Shown: positions 51,081 through 60,982, counted from the first letter of the stretch. The stretch is 64,000 nucleotides of DNA from Chryseobacterium potabilaquae (GCF_902728265.1 NZ_CACVBR010000004.1:109676-173675); one strand, 5' to 3'. The notes: a model not told the origin generated them from the sequence alone. Numbers and translations are program-made.

Positions 51081-54000
51081 ATGGCAAAACGTACAGATAT
51101 AAAAACAATTTTAGTAATCGGTTCAGGACCTATCATTATTGGTCAGGCGGCGGAATTTGATTACGCAGGAACGCAGGCTTGTTTGTCTTTAAAAGAAGAA
51201 GGCTACAAGGTAATTTTGATTAATTCAAATCCTGCAACGATCATGACGGATGTTGAAATAGCGGATAAAGTTTATATTGAACCTATTTCATTACAATTTG
51301 TAAGTCATATCATCAGAAAAGAACGGCCGGATGCTCTTTTACCGACTCTTGGGGGGCAAACAGGGCTGAATATGGCGGTGGAATTAGAGAAATCAGGAAT
51401 TCTCGAAGAATGTAAAGTGGAAGTATTAGGAACTAAGCTTTCTGCAATCAATAGAGCGGAGGACAGAGATTTGTTCCGTGAATTGATGAGAGAATTAAAT
51501 GAACCGGTTCCCGAATCTGATATCGTAAATACTGTTGAAGGAGCACTTAACTTTGCTGATGAAATTGGTTATCCTGTAATTGTTCGCCCTGCTTTCACCA
51601 TGGGAGGAACGGGAGGAGGTATTGCTTCCAACGAAACCGAATTAAAAGAAATTGCTGAATTAGGATTAAAACATAGTCCGGTAACCCAGTGTCTTATTGA
51701 AAAGTCAATTGCTGGTTTCAAGGAAATTGAATATGAGGTGATGCGTGATGCAAACGACAATGCGATTGTAGTATGTAACATGGAAAATATTGATCCGGTT
51801 GGAGTTCACACAGGAGATTCAATTGTTGTTGCACCTTCTCAAACACTTTCAGATAGAGAGTATCAGTTATTGAGAAATGCTTCATTAAAAATTATCAGAG
51901 CATTAGGAATTGAAGGAGGGTGTAACGTGCAGTTGGCGTTGGATCCGCATTCATTTGATTATTATATCATAGAAGTGAATCCTAGGGTATCTCGTTCATC
52001 TGCATTAGCTAGTAAAGCAACAGGATATCCAATTGCTAAAATCGCGGCAAAAATTGCAGTAGGATTAACTTTAGATACCATTATGAATCCGGTTACAGGA
52101 AAGACTTATGCTTGTTTTGAACCAGCTTTGGATTATGTAGTAACTAAATTCCCAAGATTTCCATTCGATAAATTCGAAACTGCAGATAGAAGATTATCAA
52201 CGCAGATGAAAGCAACGGGTGAAGTAATGGCTATTGGAAGAAATTTTGAAGAATCTTTACAAAAAGCCATTCGTTCATTAGAAACAGGAATCAGACATAT
52301 TGGTTTAAAAACAAAACAAGCTGAAGCACTTACTGCTGAGGAAATAGAAAGAAGAATCAGAGTTTGTGATGATGAGAGACTGTTTATTATTGGAGATGCT
52401 TTAAGAAGAGGCTACGACTGGGAACAAATCGTAGAATGGAGTAAGATTGATAAATTCTTTATCTGGAAAATCAAAAAATTAATTGATTTTGAAAAGAAGA
52501 TTGCTGAAAATAAGTTTAATAAAGAAGTTTTATTAGAAGCTAAAAAATTAGGTTTTGCAGATCTCAATATTGCTCACCTTTGGGATACCACCCAACGAGA
52601 AATATTCAATTTCAGAAAAGAAAATGGGGTAATGCCGGTTTATAAAATGGTAGACACATGTGCCGCTGAATTTGAAAGTGAGACTCCTTATTTTTATGGG
52701 ACTTATGAAGAAGAAAATGAAAGTGTTGCTTCCAATAAAGAGAAAATTATTGTTTTAGGTTCCGGACCCATCAGAATCGGACAAGGTGTTGAATTTGATT
52801 ATGCAACGGTTCATTCAGTTTGGGCAATCAAGGAAATGGGATACGAAGCAATTATTATCAATAACAACCCTGAAACGGTTTCCACAGACTTCTCAATTTC
52901 AGATAAATTATACTTTGAGCCACTCACGGAAGAAGATGTAATGAACATCATTGATCTCGAAAAACCTAAAGGAGTAGTGGTTCAGTTTGGAGGTCAGACT
53001 GCTATTAATTTAGCAGATAAGTTGGCTTCTCATGGAGTACAGATTTTAGGAACTACACTGGAAGATCTTGATAGAGCCGAAAACAGAGATAAATTTGAAA
53101 AAGCACTTCAGGAGCTTGGAATTCCTCAACCAAAAGGAAAAACATCAACTTCAAAAGAAGAAGCGGTAAAGATTGCTAACGAAATTGGTTATCCGGTTCT
53201 TGTACGTCCAAGTTATGTGTTGGGAGGACGAGCAATGGAAATCGTATACACGAAAACAGAGCTGGCTCATTATATGGAAAATGCTGTAGAAGCAAGCCCT
53301 GAGCATCCGGTTTTAGTGGATAAGTACATGGTTGGAAAAGAAGTAGAGGTGGATGCAATTTGTGATGGTGAAACAGTAATAATTCCTGGAATTATGGAAC
53401 ACATTGAGAGAGCAGGGGTTCACTCAGGAGATTCTATTGCTGTATATCCTCCTCAAAATGTATCGGAAAAAGAAATTCAAACCCTTGTTGATTATACCAA
53501 AAGATTGGCAAAAGGATTGAATGTGATTGGCCTCATGAATATTCAATATGTTCTTTTTGAAGGAAATGTATATGTTATCGAAGTAAACCCTCGTTCATCG
53601 AGAACAGTCCCTTTCTTATCTAAAATTACTGAGGTTCCTATGGCTAATTTAGCAACAAAGGCTATTTTAGGACAAAAGTTGAAAGACTTGGGTTATGAAA
53701 ATGGATTGGTACCCAATAAAGAAGGGGTGTTTGTGAAAGTTCCGGTATTTTCTTTTTCAAAATTAACAAAAGTGGATATTTCTTTAGGACCTGAAATGAA
53801 ATCTACAGGAGAAGTAATGGGGAAAGACACAACATTGGAAAAAGCACTTTATAAAGGATTAGTAGCAGCAGGAAGAAAAGTTCCGATGCATGGTTCAATT
53901 TTGTTCACAGTCGCGGATAAACATAAGGAAGAAGCAGCTGATTTGGCAGAAAGATTCCATGAAGTTGGATTCAGAATATGGGCTACAGAAGGAACTGCTA

Positions 54001-54263
54001 AATTCTTTGAAGAAAAAGGAATTCCTTGTAAAATAGGATATAAAATCGGTGAAGAAGATGTAAACCTTATCGACCTGATTCAAAAAGGGAAAGTTCAATA
54101 TGTTGTTAATACTACTACCAAAGGAAAACAAGCAGAAAGAGATGGTTTCCAAATTAGAAGGATGAGTGTTGAAAACGGAGTTCCTTGTTTGACATCCATG
54201 GATACGGTTGAAGCTATCTTGAAAGTTATTGAAAGCATGAGTTTCAAAATGGAAACGATGTAA
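51081..54263 (+). CDS. carB: Carbamoyl-phosphate synthase large subunit
   Basis: Forms carbamoyl phosphate from bicarbonate, ammonia and two ATP. The 1060-aa chain shows the two homologous ATP-grasp halves ([17 protein letters not shown] near 14 and [17 protein letters not shown] near 560), each with its VRPAFTMGG or VRPSYVLGG loop, an oligomerisation region between, and a C-terminal MGS-like allosteric domain ([20 protein letters not shown] to the end) where UMP and ornithine bind in other species. Intact and of normal length. It is followed by a terminator. Confidence 0.97.
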   Translation: MAKRTDIKTILVIGSGPIIIGQAAEFDYAGTQACLSLKEEGYKVILINSNPATIMTDVEIADKVYIEPISLQFVSHIIRKERPDALLPTLGGQTGLNMAVELEKSGILEECKVEVLGTKLSAINRAEDRDLFRELMRELNEPVPESDIVNTVEGALNFADEIGYPVIVRPAFTMGGTGGGIASNETELKEIAELGLKHSPVTQCLIEKSIAGFKEIEYEVMRDANDNAIVVCNMENIDPVGVHTGDSIVVAPSQTLSDREYQLLRNASLKIIRALGIEGGCNVQLALDPHSFDYYIIEVNPRVSRSSALASKATGYPIAKIAAKIAVGLTLDTIMNPVTGKTYACFEPALDYVVTKFPRFPFDKFETADRRLSTQMKATGEVMAIGRNFEESLQKAIRSLETGIRHIGLKTKQAEALTAEEIERRIRVCDDERLFIIGDALRRGYDWEQIVEWSKIDKFFIWKIKKLIDFEKKIAENKFNKEVLLEAKKLGFADLNIAHLWDTTQREIFNFRKENGVMPVYKMVDTCAAEFESETPYFYGTYEEENESVASNKEKIIVLGSGPIRIGQGVEFDYATVHSVWAIKEMGYEAIIINNNPETVSTDFSISDKLYFEPLTEEDVMNIIDLEKPKGVVVQFGGQTAINLADKLASHGVQILGTTLEDLDRAENRDKFEKALQELGIPQPKGKTSTSKEEAVKIANEIGYPVLVRPSYVLGGRAMEIVYTKTELAHYMENAVEASPEHPVLVDKYMVGKEVEVDAICDGETVIIPGIMEHIERAGVHSGDSIAVYPPQNVSEKEIQTLVDYTKRLAKGLNVIGLMNIQYVLFEGNVYVIEVNPRSSRTVPFLSKITEVPMANLATKAILGQKLKDLGYENGLVPNKEGVFVKVPVFSFSKLTKVDISLGPEMKSTGEVMGKDTTLEKALYKGLVAAGRKVPMHGSILFTVADKHKEEAADLAERFHEVGFRIWATEGTAKFFEEKGIPCKIGYKIGEEDVNLIDLIQKGKVQYVVNTTTKGKQAERDGFQIRRMSVENGVPCLTSMDTVEAILKVIESMSFKMETM

Positions 54264-54285
54264 TTTTGAATTAATAAAACAGTAG

Positions 54286-54320
54286 ACGCATCTTAATTTT
54301 TTTAAGGTGCGTTTATATTT
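54286..54320 (+). terminator. Rho-independent terminator of carB
   Basis: ACGCATCTTAA pairs with TTAAGGTGCGT (one G-U), loop of five T, followed by TTATATTTT. It lies 22 bp beyond the carB stop and closes the pyrB-carB unit. Confidence 0.75.
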
Positions 54321-54356
54321 TGAAATAAAAGAAAAAAATACTTGTCCATTTTTCGG

Positions 54357-54388
54357 TTGTTTATCAACAGCCTTAAAGAATAGTTTTG
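54357..54388 (+). promoter_or_regulatory. Promoter-like pair for the PEP mutase-like gene
   Basis: TTG at 54357-54359, 21-bp spacer and TAGTTTTG at 54381-54388, 12 nt before the ATG at 54401. The upstream in-frame TTG at 54386 is within the -7 box and is unlikely to be the start. Confidence 0.5.
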
Positions 54389-54400
54389 CAAAAAAATCAT

Positions 54401-55174
54401 ATGAGAAATATTCAAGCTTTTAAAGAACTGCATAACAGCGAAGAGCCTTTATTATTAGGAAATGTATGGAATCCACAGAGTGCTAAAGTATATGAAGCAT
54501 TGGGCTATAAAGCGTTAGCCACTTCGAGCTCAGCGGTGGCTCATAGTTTAGGGTATGAAGATGGTGAAAATATGACCTTTGATGAATATCTTTATATTAT
54601 TGAACGAATTTTAAAATCCATATCAATACCTCTAACAGTAGATTTGGAAGGGGGATATGGAAATACTACTGAAGCAATTGTTTCAAATGTCAAAAAACTT
54701 GCTGAAATAGGCGTTGTAGGAGTTAATATTGAAGATAGCATGATTGCGGATGGAATCAGAAAAATTATAGAGAAAGAAGTTTTTTATGAAAAACTGAATC
54801 CGGTGGTTTTAAAATTGAAAGAGGAGAAAGTGGATATTTTCATTAACGTAAGGACAGATGCTTTTTTATTAGGATTAGAAAACCCGATAGAAGAAACCCT
54901 TAAAAGAATTAAGTTGTTTGAAAAAATAGGGGCGGATGGTGTTTTTGTTCCTTGCATTGTATCTGAAAACGATATTGAGACTATTGTAGGAGAAACAGAA
55001 CTTCCTGTAAATGTAATGTGTATGCCTGACCTTCCTGACTTTAAAACACTTAAGAGATTAGGGGTTAAAAGAATTTCATCAGGTAATTTTGCAAATGGTT
55101 ATATTTATAAAAAATTAGGGGCGGCAGGGCAGAAAATTATGGCTGAAAAAAGCTTTTTATCTCTTTTTATATAA
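54401..55174 (+). CDS. PEP mutase/isocitrate lyase superfamily enzyme
   Basis: A 257-aa TIM-barrel enzyme of the phosphoenolpyruvate mutase-like group. The N-terminal GNVWNPQSAKVYEALGYKALATSSSAVA and the metal-binding VDLEGGYGNT and VVGVNIEDS stretches are typical, as is VFVPCIVSENDI. The Cys of the isocitrate-lyase KKCGH motif is absent, so it belongs to the oxaloacetate hydrolase/carboxyphosphonoenolpyruvate-like branch with an unknown substrate. It ends 3 nt before ada, hinting at co-transcription. Confidence 0.8.
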   Translation: MRNIQAFKELHNSEEPLLLGNVWNPQSAKVYEALGYKALATSSSAVAHSLGYEDGENMTFDEYLYIIERILKSISIPLTVDLEGGYGNTTEAIVSNVKKLAEIGVVGVNIEDSMIADGIRKIIEKEVFYEKLNPVVLKLKEEKVDIFINVRTDAFLLGLENPIEETLKRIKLFEKIGADGVFVPCIVSENDIETIVGETELPVNVMCMPDLPDFKTLKRLGVKRISSGNFANGYIYKKLGAAGQKIMAEKSFLSLFI

Positions 55175-55177
55175 ATC

Positions 55178-56221
55178 ATGAAACTTACAGAGGAAAGAAT
55201 GTATCAGGCATCTTTGGAGAAAGATTCTTCATTTGAAGGAACATACTGGATGGCCGTAAAAACTACCGGGATATTCTGTCGGCCGACATGTACTGCAAGA
55301 AAGCCTAAGAAAGAAAACGTAGAATTTTTTCTAAATACGGAAGATGCTATTGAAAAAGGATATAGACCTTGCAAAATATGTAAACCTCTGAAGAAATTGA
55401 ATGAAACACCTCAGTATATTCGGGAACTCTTATCTGATCTTGCTCAAAATGTATCTCTAAAAATAAAAGATGCGGATCTTCTGAAGAGGAGTATAGAGCC
55501 GGTAACTCTTCGTCGCTGGTTTTTAAAGAATCATGGAATGACTTTTCATGCTTTTCAAAGAGAGCTTAGAATGAATACTGCTTTTAAAAAGATTAAAAAT
55601 GGAGAGCGTATTATTGAAGCAGCTTTAGATTCCGGATATGAAAGTTTGAGTGGGTTTAACGAGCGTTTCAAAAATGTTCTGGGAATTTCACCTAAAAATA
55701 GTAAAACTCAAATGGTAATTGATCTTAAAAGAATTGAAACCCCTTTGGGTACCATGTACGCATGTGCTATAGATAAAGGAATTTGTCTGCTTGAGTTCAC
55801 GGACCGAAAAAATATGGAAAAACAGTTCATTTCCTTATCAAAAGCTCTGAATGCTGAAATTGTTCAGGGAGAAAATATACATTTCAAACAATTGGAAAGT
55901 GAATTGAAGGAATATTTTGAAGGGAAGAGAAAAACATTTGATGTGCCATTATTTACTACGGGAACTGTTTTTCAGGAGAAAGTTTGGCAGCTTTTAAAGG
56001 AAATTCCTATGGGAGAAACAAGAACTTACAAACAACAATCGGAAATCTTAGGAAACCCTAATGCCATCCGTGCTGTAGGGACTGCAAATGGGATCAATAA
56101 AATAGCTATATTAATTCCTTGTCACCGTGTTATAGGTTCCAATGGGGAACTTGTAGGATATGCAGGAGGAATTTGGAGAAAACAAAAATTATTAGAATTA
56201 GAGAAGGCTATTTTGTTTTGA
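55178..56221 (+). CDS. ada: Ada: methylphosphotriester sensor/AraC activator/O6-methylguanine-DNA methyltransferase
   Basis: Adaptive response protein that repairs alkylated DNA and activates repair genes. Three parts are visible in 347 aa: the N-terminal zinc domain with Cys34, Cys38, Cys65 and Cys68 (FCRPTC ... PCKICK; Cys34 takes the methyl group from phosphotriesters), an AraC-type HTH (EAALDSGYESLSGFNERFKNVLG), and the C-terminal methyltransferase with active Cys315 in IPCHRVIG. All key residues are intact. It lies 3 nt after the PEP mutase-like gene. Confidence 0.95.
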   Translation: MKLTEERMYQASLEKDSSFEGTYWMAVKTTGIFCRPTCTARKPKKENVEFFLNTEDAIEKGYRPCKICKPLKKLNETPQYIRELLSDLAQNVSLKIKDADLLKRSIEPVTLRRWFLKNHGMTFHAFQRELRMNTAFKKIKNGERIIEAALDSGYESLSGFNERFKNVLGISPKNSKTQMVIDLKRIETPLGTMYACAIDKGICLLEFTDRKNMEKQFISLSKALNAEIVQGENIHFKQLESELKEYFEGKRKTFDVPLFTTGTVFQEKVWQLLKEIPMGETRTYKQQSEILGNPNAIRAVGTANGINKIAILIPCHRVIGSNGELVGYAGGIWRKQKLLELEKAILF

Positions 56222-56250
56222 TTTTGTAAATTTGAATCAAAAATTTACAC

Positions 56251-56856
56251 GTGAAAAAAATACTATTCGCAATTTGCATATCCGTTTCAGCTTTTAGCTT
56301 TGCTCAGGATTATTCTGTTCCAGCAGCAAGTCCACGTCAGGTAGTGGAGCAGCAGTTTTCAATGTCTAAAATTACCGTTGACTATGGTAGACCAGGAGTT
56401 AAAGGGCGTAAAATATTCGGAGAATTAGTTCCTTATGGACAAGTTTGGAGAGCGGGAGCCAACTCTTCCACAAAAATTACCTTTGGGCAATCTGTTAACT
56501 TTGGAGGTAAAGTAGTTCCGGCAGGAACATATGGACTATTCATTGTTCCTACAGAAAAAGAATGGAAAGTTATTTTAAATAAAGACTTTCAACAATGGGG
56601 AGCATATACTTATGATCCAAAACAAGATGTTGTAGATGTAACTGTTCCTGTAAATAAATTGGCAGATAAGCAAGAATGGTTTGAAATTACTCTAAATCCT
56701 ACAGATGAAAATACGGCTAATCTTGTATTGAAGTGGGACTTTGCCCAAGCTGAGGTTCCATTAAAACCGTCAAAACTTGATGCGGTTATAAAAATATCTG
56801 ATAAATTAAAAGAAATAAAAAAAATAGAATCTGACGCTGCAAAAACAAAAAGCTAA
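56251..56856 (+). CDS. Exported DUF2911 protein
   Basis: A 201-aa protein that starts with GTG and a signal peptide (LFAICISVSAFSFAQ). The rest matches DUF2911: SPRQVVEQQFSMSKITVDYGRPGVKGRKIFGELVPYG and WRAGANSSTKITF, then GTYGLFIVP. A beta-sandwich-like fold is expected; function unknown. Probably periplasmic. It starts 29 nt after ada and lies 3 nt before a GNAT gene, so a loose operon ada-DUF2911-GNAT-cupin is possible. Confidence 0.8.
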   Translation: MKKILFAICISVSAFSFAQDYSVPAASPRQVVEQQFSMSKITVDYGRPGVKGRKIFGELVPYGQVWRAGANSSTKITFGQSVNFGGKVVPAGTYGLFIVPTEKEWKVILNKDFQQWGAYTYDPKQDVVDVTVPVNKLADKQEWFEITLNPTDENTANLVLKWDFAQAEVPLKPSKLDAVIKISDKLKEIKKIESDAAKTKS

Positions 56857-56859
56857 AAA

Positions 56860-57387
56860 ATGAATTTTTCGGTTCAATCTATTTTAGAAAATAAAGAATA
56901 TCAATTAATCCCCTTACAACAAGGGGATTTTGAGTCTTTATACGAAGTGGCTTCTGATCCTAAGGTTTGGGAACAACATCCTAACAAAGACCGATATAAA
57001 AGAGAGGTTTTTAAAAACTTTTTTGAAGGCGCTATGGAAAGTAAAGGAGCTTTTAAAATTGTTGATAAAGCGACAGAAGAAGTGTTAGGGAGTACCCGCT
57101 TTTATGATTACAATGAAATTAAAAATAGTATTTTCATTGGTTATACTTTTTATGGGGTAAAATCTTGGGGCAAAAGCATTAATCCTCAAATTAAAAAATT
57201 AATGCTCGACTATATTTTTCAATTCGTAGAGACGATATATTTCCATATTGGAAAAGAAAATATGCGTTCACAAATTGCCATGGAAAGACTTGGAGGCAGA
57301 AAAATAGCAGAAGAAGAGATTGCTTATTTCGGAGAACCGACCAGAACCAACTATGTTTATAAAATTCAAAAAGAAAACTGGATATGA
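56860..57387 (+). CDS. RimJ/RimL-type GNAT acetyltransferase
   Basis: A 175-aa GNAT of the acetyltransferase_3 kind. Strands and helices follow the order of the fold, with LIPLQQGDFESLYEVASDP at the start, GSTRFYDYNEIKNSIFIGYTFY in the centre and KENMRSQIAMERLGGRK (the conserved NxxS-like segment) late. Substrate unknown, either a protein N-terminus or a small amine. Its stop overlaps the cupin start by 4 nt. Confidence 0.85.
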   Translation: MNFSVQSILENKEYQLIPLQQGDFESLYEVASDPKVWEQHPNKDRYKREVFKNFFEGAMESKGAFKIVDKATEEVLGSTRFYDYNEIKNSIFIGYTFYGVKSWGKSINPQIKKLMLDYIFQFVETIYFHIGKENMRSQIAMERLGGRKIAEEEIAYFGEPTRTNYVYKIQKENWI

Positions 57388-57746
57388 AAAAATATAAAAT
57401 TCAAAAATTACCATTTGTAGTTCCGACAACAGATGGGAAATTAATAGAAGAACATTGGGGAAATTCTACCAACCATTCTGGGATTTCAATTGCTCACATG
57501 ATTGCTCCTCCGGATTGGAGTGAGCCTCATCAATCTCCACAATTTGATGAATTTACCATTATTATTTCAGGTAAAAAACAATTTGAAATCGATGGAGAAA
57601 TTATTGTTTTAGAAAAAGGACAAAGTATTTTAGTGGAAAAAGGAGCTCGTGTGCGTTATAGTAATCCTTTTTCGGAATCTTGTGAATATATAGCAATTTG
57701 TCTTCCTGCATTTTCTATAGATTTGGTAAATAGGGAAGAGGATTAA
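57384..57746 (+). CDS. Small cupin-domain protein
   Basis: A 120-aa single cupin. The pattern PHQSPQFDEFTIIISGKKQFEIDGEIIVLEKGQSILVEKG shows the beta-barrel with possible metal ligands His/Glu in motif 1. No partner domain is fused. It overlaps the GNAT gene by 4 nt, so the two are translated together; the role is unknown. Confidence 0.8.
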   Translation: MKKYKIQKLPFVVPTTDGKLIEEHWGNSTNHSGISIAHMIAPPDWSEPHQSPQFDEFTIIISGKKQFEIDGEIIVLEKGQSILVEKGARVRYSNPFSESCEYIAICLPAFSIDLVNREED

Positions 57747-57758
57747 AATATATCAATA

Positions 57759-57815
57759 TAAAAGTGTATCAATTTGACAATGAGTTAATCACGCTAGTAT
57801 TTTGATACACTTTTA
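57759..57815. repeat. 14-bp perfect inverted repeat with 29-nt spacer
   Basis: TAAAAGTGTATCAA (57759-57772) and its complement (57802-57815) lie between the convergent cupin and hydrolase genes. No T run follows, so it is a poor terminator despite its position. Confidence 0.5.
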
Positions 57816-57848
57816 CATGGGTGCATTCTATTACTAGACCTTATTTCT

Positions 57849-58592
57849 CTATTTAAGAATTTCCTGTAAGAATAAGAGGGTGTGATTCCAGGCTCTTTTT
57901 GCCATTATTTCGTTATAATCAGGAGATTTAGGGTCTGTGAAGGTATGTTTGGAATGGGCATAGGTAATAATTTGCCAATCTGCATTTCCATCATTCATTT
58001 CTTTAATTAAATTATTATAGTTTTCAGGAGTTACCCCTTTATCATCTGCAGGATTTTCAATGAGAATCTTAGTTGAGATGGCTTTGTTTTCTCTACTTTG
58101 ATCCTTTCCAATACTACCATGAATTGAGACAACTCCTAGAACAGGAAGATTTACTCTTGCCGCCTCTAAAGCTCCGGTACCCCCAAAGCAATAGCCGATT
58201 ACTGCAATTTTATGGGGTTGAGCTCCATTTTTCTTTAATTGTTCCAATGCTAAAGAGATCCTTTTTTGGTAGGCTTCATAATTATTTTTATAATACCCAG
58301 CGATTTTTGAAGCACTGTCGTTATCCTTGGGAATATTTCCTTCTCCATAAATATCCGCAATAAAAGCAATATAACCTTGTTTCTCAAGCTCAATGGCTGC
58401 TGTTTTGGCTTCTTCGTCAATTCCTTTCCAGGCAGGAAGAATTAAAACTCCGGAACGTTTTTCCCCCGCATTAGAAGTTATTAAACCATTTAACTTTTGA
58501 GATCCGTCTTGATAAACGACAGGTTTAAGATTTTGGCAGAATAGAGATTCTGAAGTTATAAAGAATGATAATAATAAGATGAAACGTCTCAT
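57849..58592 (-). CDS. Exported dienelactone hydrolase-family protein
   Basis: A 247-aa alpha/beta hydrolase with a signal peptide (FILLLSFFITSESLFCQ). The nucleophile is Cys in IGYCFGGTGALEA, the Asp is likely in the PADDKG loop and the His in YAHSKHTFTDP, so the DLH triad Cys-Asp-His is present. The periplasmic location and substrate are unusual for true dienelactone hydrolase; a general carboxylesterase role is more cautious. Single gene on the minus strand. Confidence 0.85.
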   Translation of the reverse strand: MRRFILLLSFFITSESLFCQNLKPVVYQDGSQKLNGLITSNAGEKRSGVLILPAWKGIDEEAKTAAIELEKQGYIAFIADIYGEGNIPKDNDSASKIAGYYKNNYEAYQKRISLALEQLKKNGAQPHKIAVIGYCFGGTGALEAARVNLPVLGVVSIHGSIGKDQSRENKAISTKILIENPADDKGVTPENYNNLIKEMNDGNADWQIITYAHSKHTFTDPKSPDYNEIMAKRAWNHTLLFLQEILK

Positions 58593-58638
58593 AGAGATAT
58601 GTATTGGGTTAGAAGTTACATAAAATAATAAGGAAATA

Positions 58639-59253
58639 CTAGCTTAATAGTATCCCTAAATTAATCAATTCCTCTTCTAAATTAGTGTTTTCTTGAATAT
58701 GAACAGTATTAAATCCTAGAGATATTGCCATTTCAATATTTTTTGGATTATCGTCTATAAAAACTGATTCATTAGCTTTGATATGATATCTTTCCAGTAA
58801 TACGTGCCAAATTTTCGGATCAGGTTTGATCAATTTTTCTGTTCCTGAAACCACTATTTTTCCTTTGAAGAGTTGAAAAAAATCATAATTCTCCAAAGCA
58901 TATGGAAATGTCTCTTCCGACCAGTTGGTTAATCCAAATAGTTCATAATTGGTTTTCCCTAGTTTTTGTAGAACTTTTACATTCTGCGGAATATCACTTT
59001 TTAGCATAGTGGTCCAATTATCATAATAGGCACGTATTTCTTTTTCCCATTCCGGAAATTTACGAACTTGAATTTCAGTGCCTTCAGAAAGAAGCCGCCC
59101 TCGATCCTGCTCCTCATTCCATTCAGATTGGGCGATATGTTCTAGGAAATATTCCATTTTTTCATCGTCATTAAAATAATCTTTGAAAAAATACCTTGGA
59201 TTCCAATCCATTAAAACACCACCAAAATCGAATACGATATTTTTAATTTCCAT
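58639..59253 (-). CDS. HAD-superfamily phosphatase (YihX-like)
   Basis: A 204-aa HAD hydrolase. Motif I is VFDFGGVLMDWNPRYF; motif II is GLTNWS; motif III/IV is KPDPKIWHVLLERYH and FIDDNPKNIEMA. The cap is a small helical type. In motif I the second Asp is replaced by Gly (DFGGV), as in YihX-like proteins that use sugar phosphates. It precedes an HsdR_N protein on the same strand, separated by 68 bp. Confidence 0.85.
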   Translation of the reverse strand: MEIKNIVFDFGGVLMDWNPRYFFKDYFNDDEKMEYFLEHIAQSEWNEEQDRGRLLSEGTEIQVRKFPEWEKEIRAYYDNWTTMLKSDIPQNVKVLQKLGKTNYELFGLTNWSEETFPYALENYDFFQLFKGKIVVSGTEKLIKPDPKIWHVLLERYHIKANESVFIDDNPKNIEMAISLGFNTVHIQENTNLEEELINLGILLS

Positions 59254-59321
59254 ATGAATTACTAATTTGTTTTTACTATATAATAAATGAATAATAAGAA
59301 TGCCAATAGAAAAAATTAAGT

Positions 59322-59753
59322 TTATTCTGGGTGAAAAAAACGATATTGTTCATTTTCATAATAAGCATTGATATGCTGTAAACCATTTGTTAAAACAATT
59401 TCTTTTGCTCCGATAATAGAGTTATACCTTGCTGTTTGTTCAAACGTTTTTTCAGTTAATTTAATATGTGGAGCTTTACATTCTATCAAAATTTTTGGTT
59501 GAGCTTTTTCTGTAATTAAAAGATCAATTCTTTTGGTCAGCCCATTCAAAATAATTTTTTTTTCAGTAATTAAAGCAGAGGTGGAATAGGATTGTACAGT
59601 AAGATAATAATGTATCCAGTGTTGTCGAACCCATTCTTCAGGAGTGAGTAAAAGGTAAGTTTTGCGAATCAAGTCATAAATAAAAAACTTATCTTTGTCT
59701 TTCCTGAATTTGAAATCAAAAGTTTCCTGAAAATTTAGTTTTGGAAGTTCCAT
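59322..59753 (-). CDS. HsdR N-terminal-domain protein (PD-(D/E)xK nuclease-like), stand-alone
   Basis: A 143-aa protein consisting only of a type I restriction HsdR_N-like domain. The nuclease core is visible: RIDLLI with Asp77 and ILIECKAP with Glu91 and Lys93. There is no helicase, no hsdM or hsdS, so this is not a restriction system; in Bacteroidota such proteins are commonly found next to holA and may act in DNA repair or replication. Its ATG is only 8 bp from the ATG of holA, on the opposite strand. Confidence 0.85.
   Translation of the reverse strand: MELPKLNFQETFDFKFRKDKDKFFIYDLIRKTYLLLTPEEWVRQHWIHYYLTVQSYSTSALITEKKIILNGLTKRIDLLITEKAQPKILIECKAPHIKLTEKTFEQTARYNSIIGAKEIVLTNGLQHINAYYENEQYRFFHPE
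59736..59743 (+). promoter_or_regulatory. -7 box (TAGTTTTG) for holA inside the HsdR_N gene
   Basis: Exact TAnnTTTG match, 18 nt before the holA ATG, with a TTG at 59710-59712 (23 bp). It lies within the first codons of the divergent gene. Confidence 0.5.
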
Positions 59754-59761
59754 TAATTAAG

Positions 59762-60799
59762 ATGAAAGAATTAGATTTAATCCTCAAAAATATTAAAAAT
59801 AAAGAAGTTTTACCCATTTATTTTTTTCACGGAGAAGAACCCTATTTTATTGACGTTGCTGTAAAAGCCTTTGAGCATGATTTTCTGAATGAAGATGAAA
59901 AAGCTTTTAATCAGACCGTTGTATATGGGAAAGATACCTCTTACGCAGAAATTCTTTCTTTAGCGAGGCAATTTCCCATGATGGGAGATAAACAGCTTAT
60001 CATAGTGAAAGAAGCGCAGGATCTCAAATTAAATGAGGAAGAGAATAGAATATTGGAGGCATATGTAGAAAATCCTGTTCCTTCCACAGTTTTAGTTTTT
60101 GCTCACAAACATAAAAAGTTAGATAGCCGAAAAAAGGCTACAAAAGCTTTAGATAAAGCGAAGGTTCTTTTCTTGAGTGAATCTATTAAAGATAATAATT
60201 TACCTAAGTGGATTGCTGATGAATGCAATGCGTTGAAGATCAAAACGGCACCTAATATTTCCCACCTTTTGGCTGAATATCTGGGAAATGATCTATCAAG
60301 AATCGCCAATGAATTAAACAAATTGAAGATTATTCTTAAAGATGATGAGGTATTGGATGGGACGATTATTGAGAATCATATCGGAATCAGTAAAGAATAT
60401 AACGTCTTTGAACTTCAAAAAGCCTTAGGAACAAAAAATGCCAATGCAGCTTTTAAAATTGCCCATTTTATGGGTAAAAACCCTAAAAATAATCCCTTTG
60501 TTATGATGTTGGCGAGTTTATATAATTACTTTTCTAATGTAATTATATACAATACGATGGCAGGTCAGCCACCTCAAACGATAGCTTCTCAGATGGGTAT
60601 TAATCCTTATTTTATTAAAGACTATGCGGAAAGTGCAAGGCTTTACCCTTTAAAGCATGCAACAAGAGTGATTTCTGTGCTAAGAGAATTTGATATGAAG
60701 GGAAAAGGCCTTGGAGCGGTAAATATGAGTGATGAAGAGCTAATTAAAGAACTTGTCTACAAAATTATCCATATTGATAAAATTAAAATGAAAGTGTAA
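59762..60799 (+). CDS. holA: DNA polymerase III subunit delta
   Basis: Clamp-loader subunit that opens the beta ring. The 345-aa protein has the start LPIYFFHGEEPYFIDVAVKAF and the later LAEYLGNDLSRIANELNKL and ISKEYNVFELQKALG segments typical of HolA domains I-III. The frame is open from 59741, but that upstream ATG is inside the divergent gene; MKELDLILKN at 59762 is the natural start. No tRNA or leuS gene is adjacent. Confidence 0.9.
   Translation: MKELDLILKNIKNKEVLPIYFFHGEEPYFIDVAVKAFEHDFLNEDEKAFNQTVVYGKDTSYAEILSLARQFPMMGDKQLIIVKEAQDLKLNEEENRILEAYVENPVPSTVLVFAHKHKKLDSRKKATKALDKAKVLFLSESIKDNNLPKWIADECNALKIKTAPNISHLLAEYLGNDLSRIANELNKLKIILKDDEVLDGTIIENHIGISKEYNVFELQKALGTKNANAAFKIAHFMGKNPKNNPFVMMLASLYNYFSNVIIYNTMAGQPPQTIASQMGINPYFIKDYAESARLYPLKHATRVISVLREFDMKGKGLGAVNMSDEELIKELVYKIIHIDKIKMKV
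59785..59792 (-). promoter_or_regulatory. -7 box (TATTTTTG) for the HsdR_N gene inside holA
   Basis: Exact TAnnTTTG match on the minus strand, 31 nt before its ATG at 59753. It lies in the first codons of holA, facing the holA promoter. Confidence 0.45.
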
Positions 60800-60982
60800 T
60801 TTATAATGTGTAAATACAAACTTTTAGTATTTTGAACTATTATAAAATAATGATGATTCAAATTATTGAAAATTAAGATGTTTCTCATTGACAAGTATCA
60901 TTAAAATAAATGTAAATAAATAGTAAAAATTACGAAATTAGCATTCGTTAATTTTAAATCTTTTGAAAAAGTAGATTAGATT

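Noticed and set aside
59322..59753. Part of a type I restriction-modification system
   Set aside because: Only the HsdR_N domain is present; no helicase, hsdM or hsdS gene lies nearby and the neighbour is holA.
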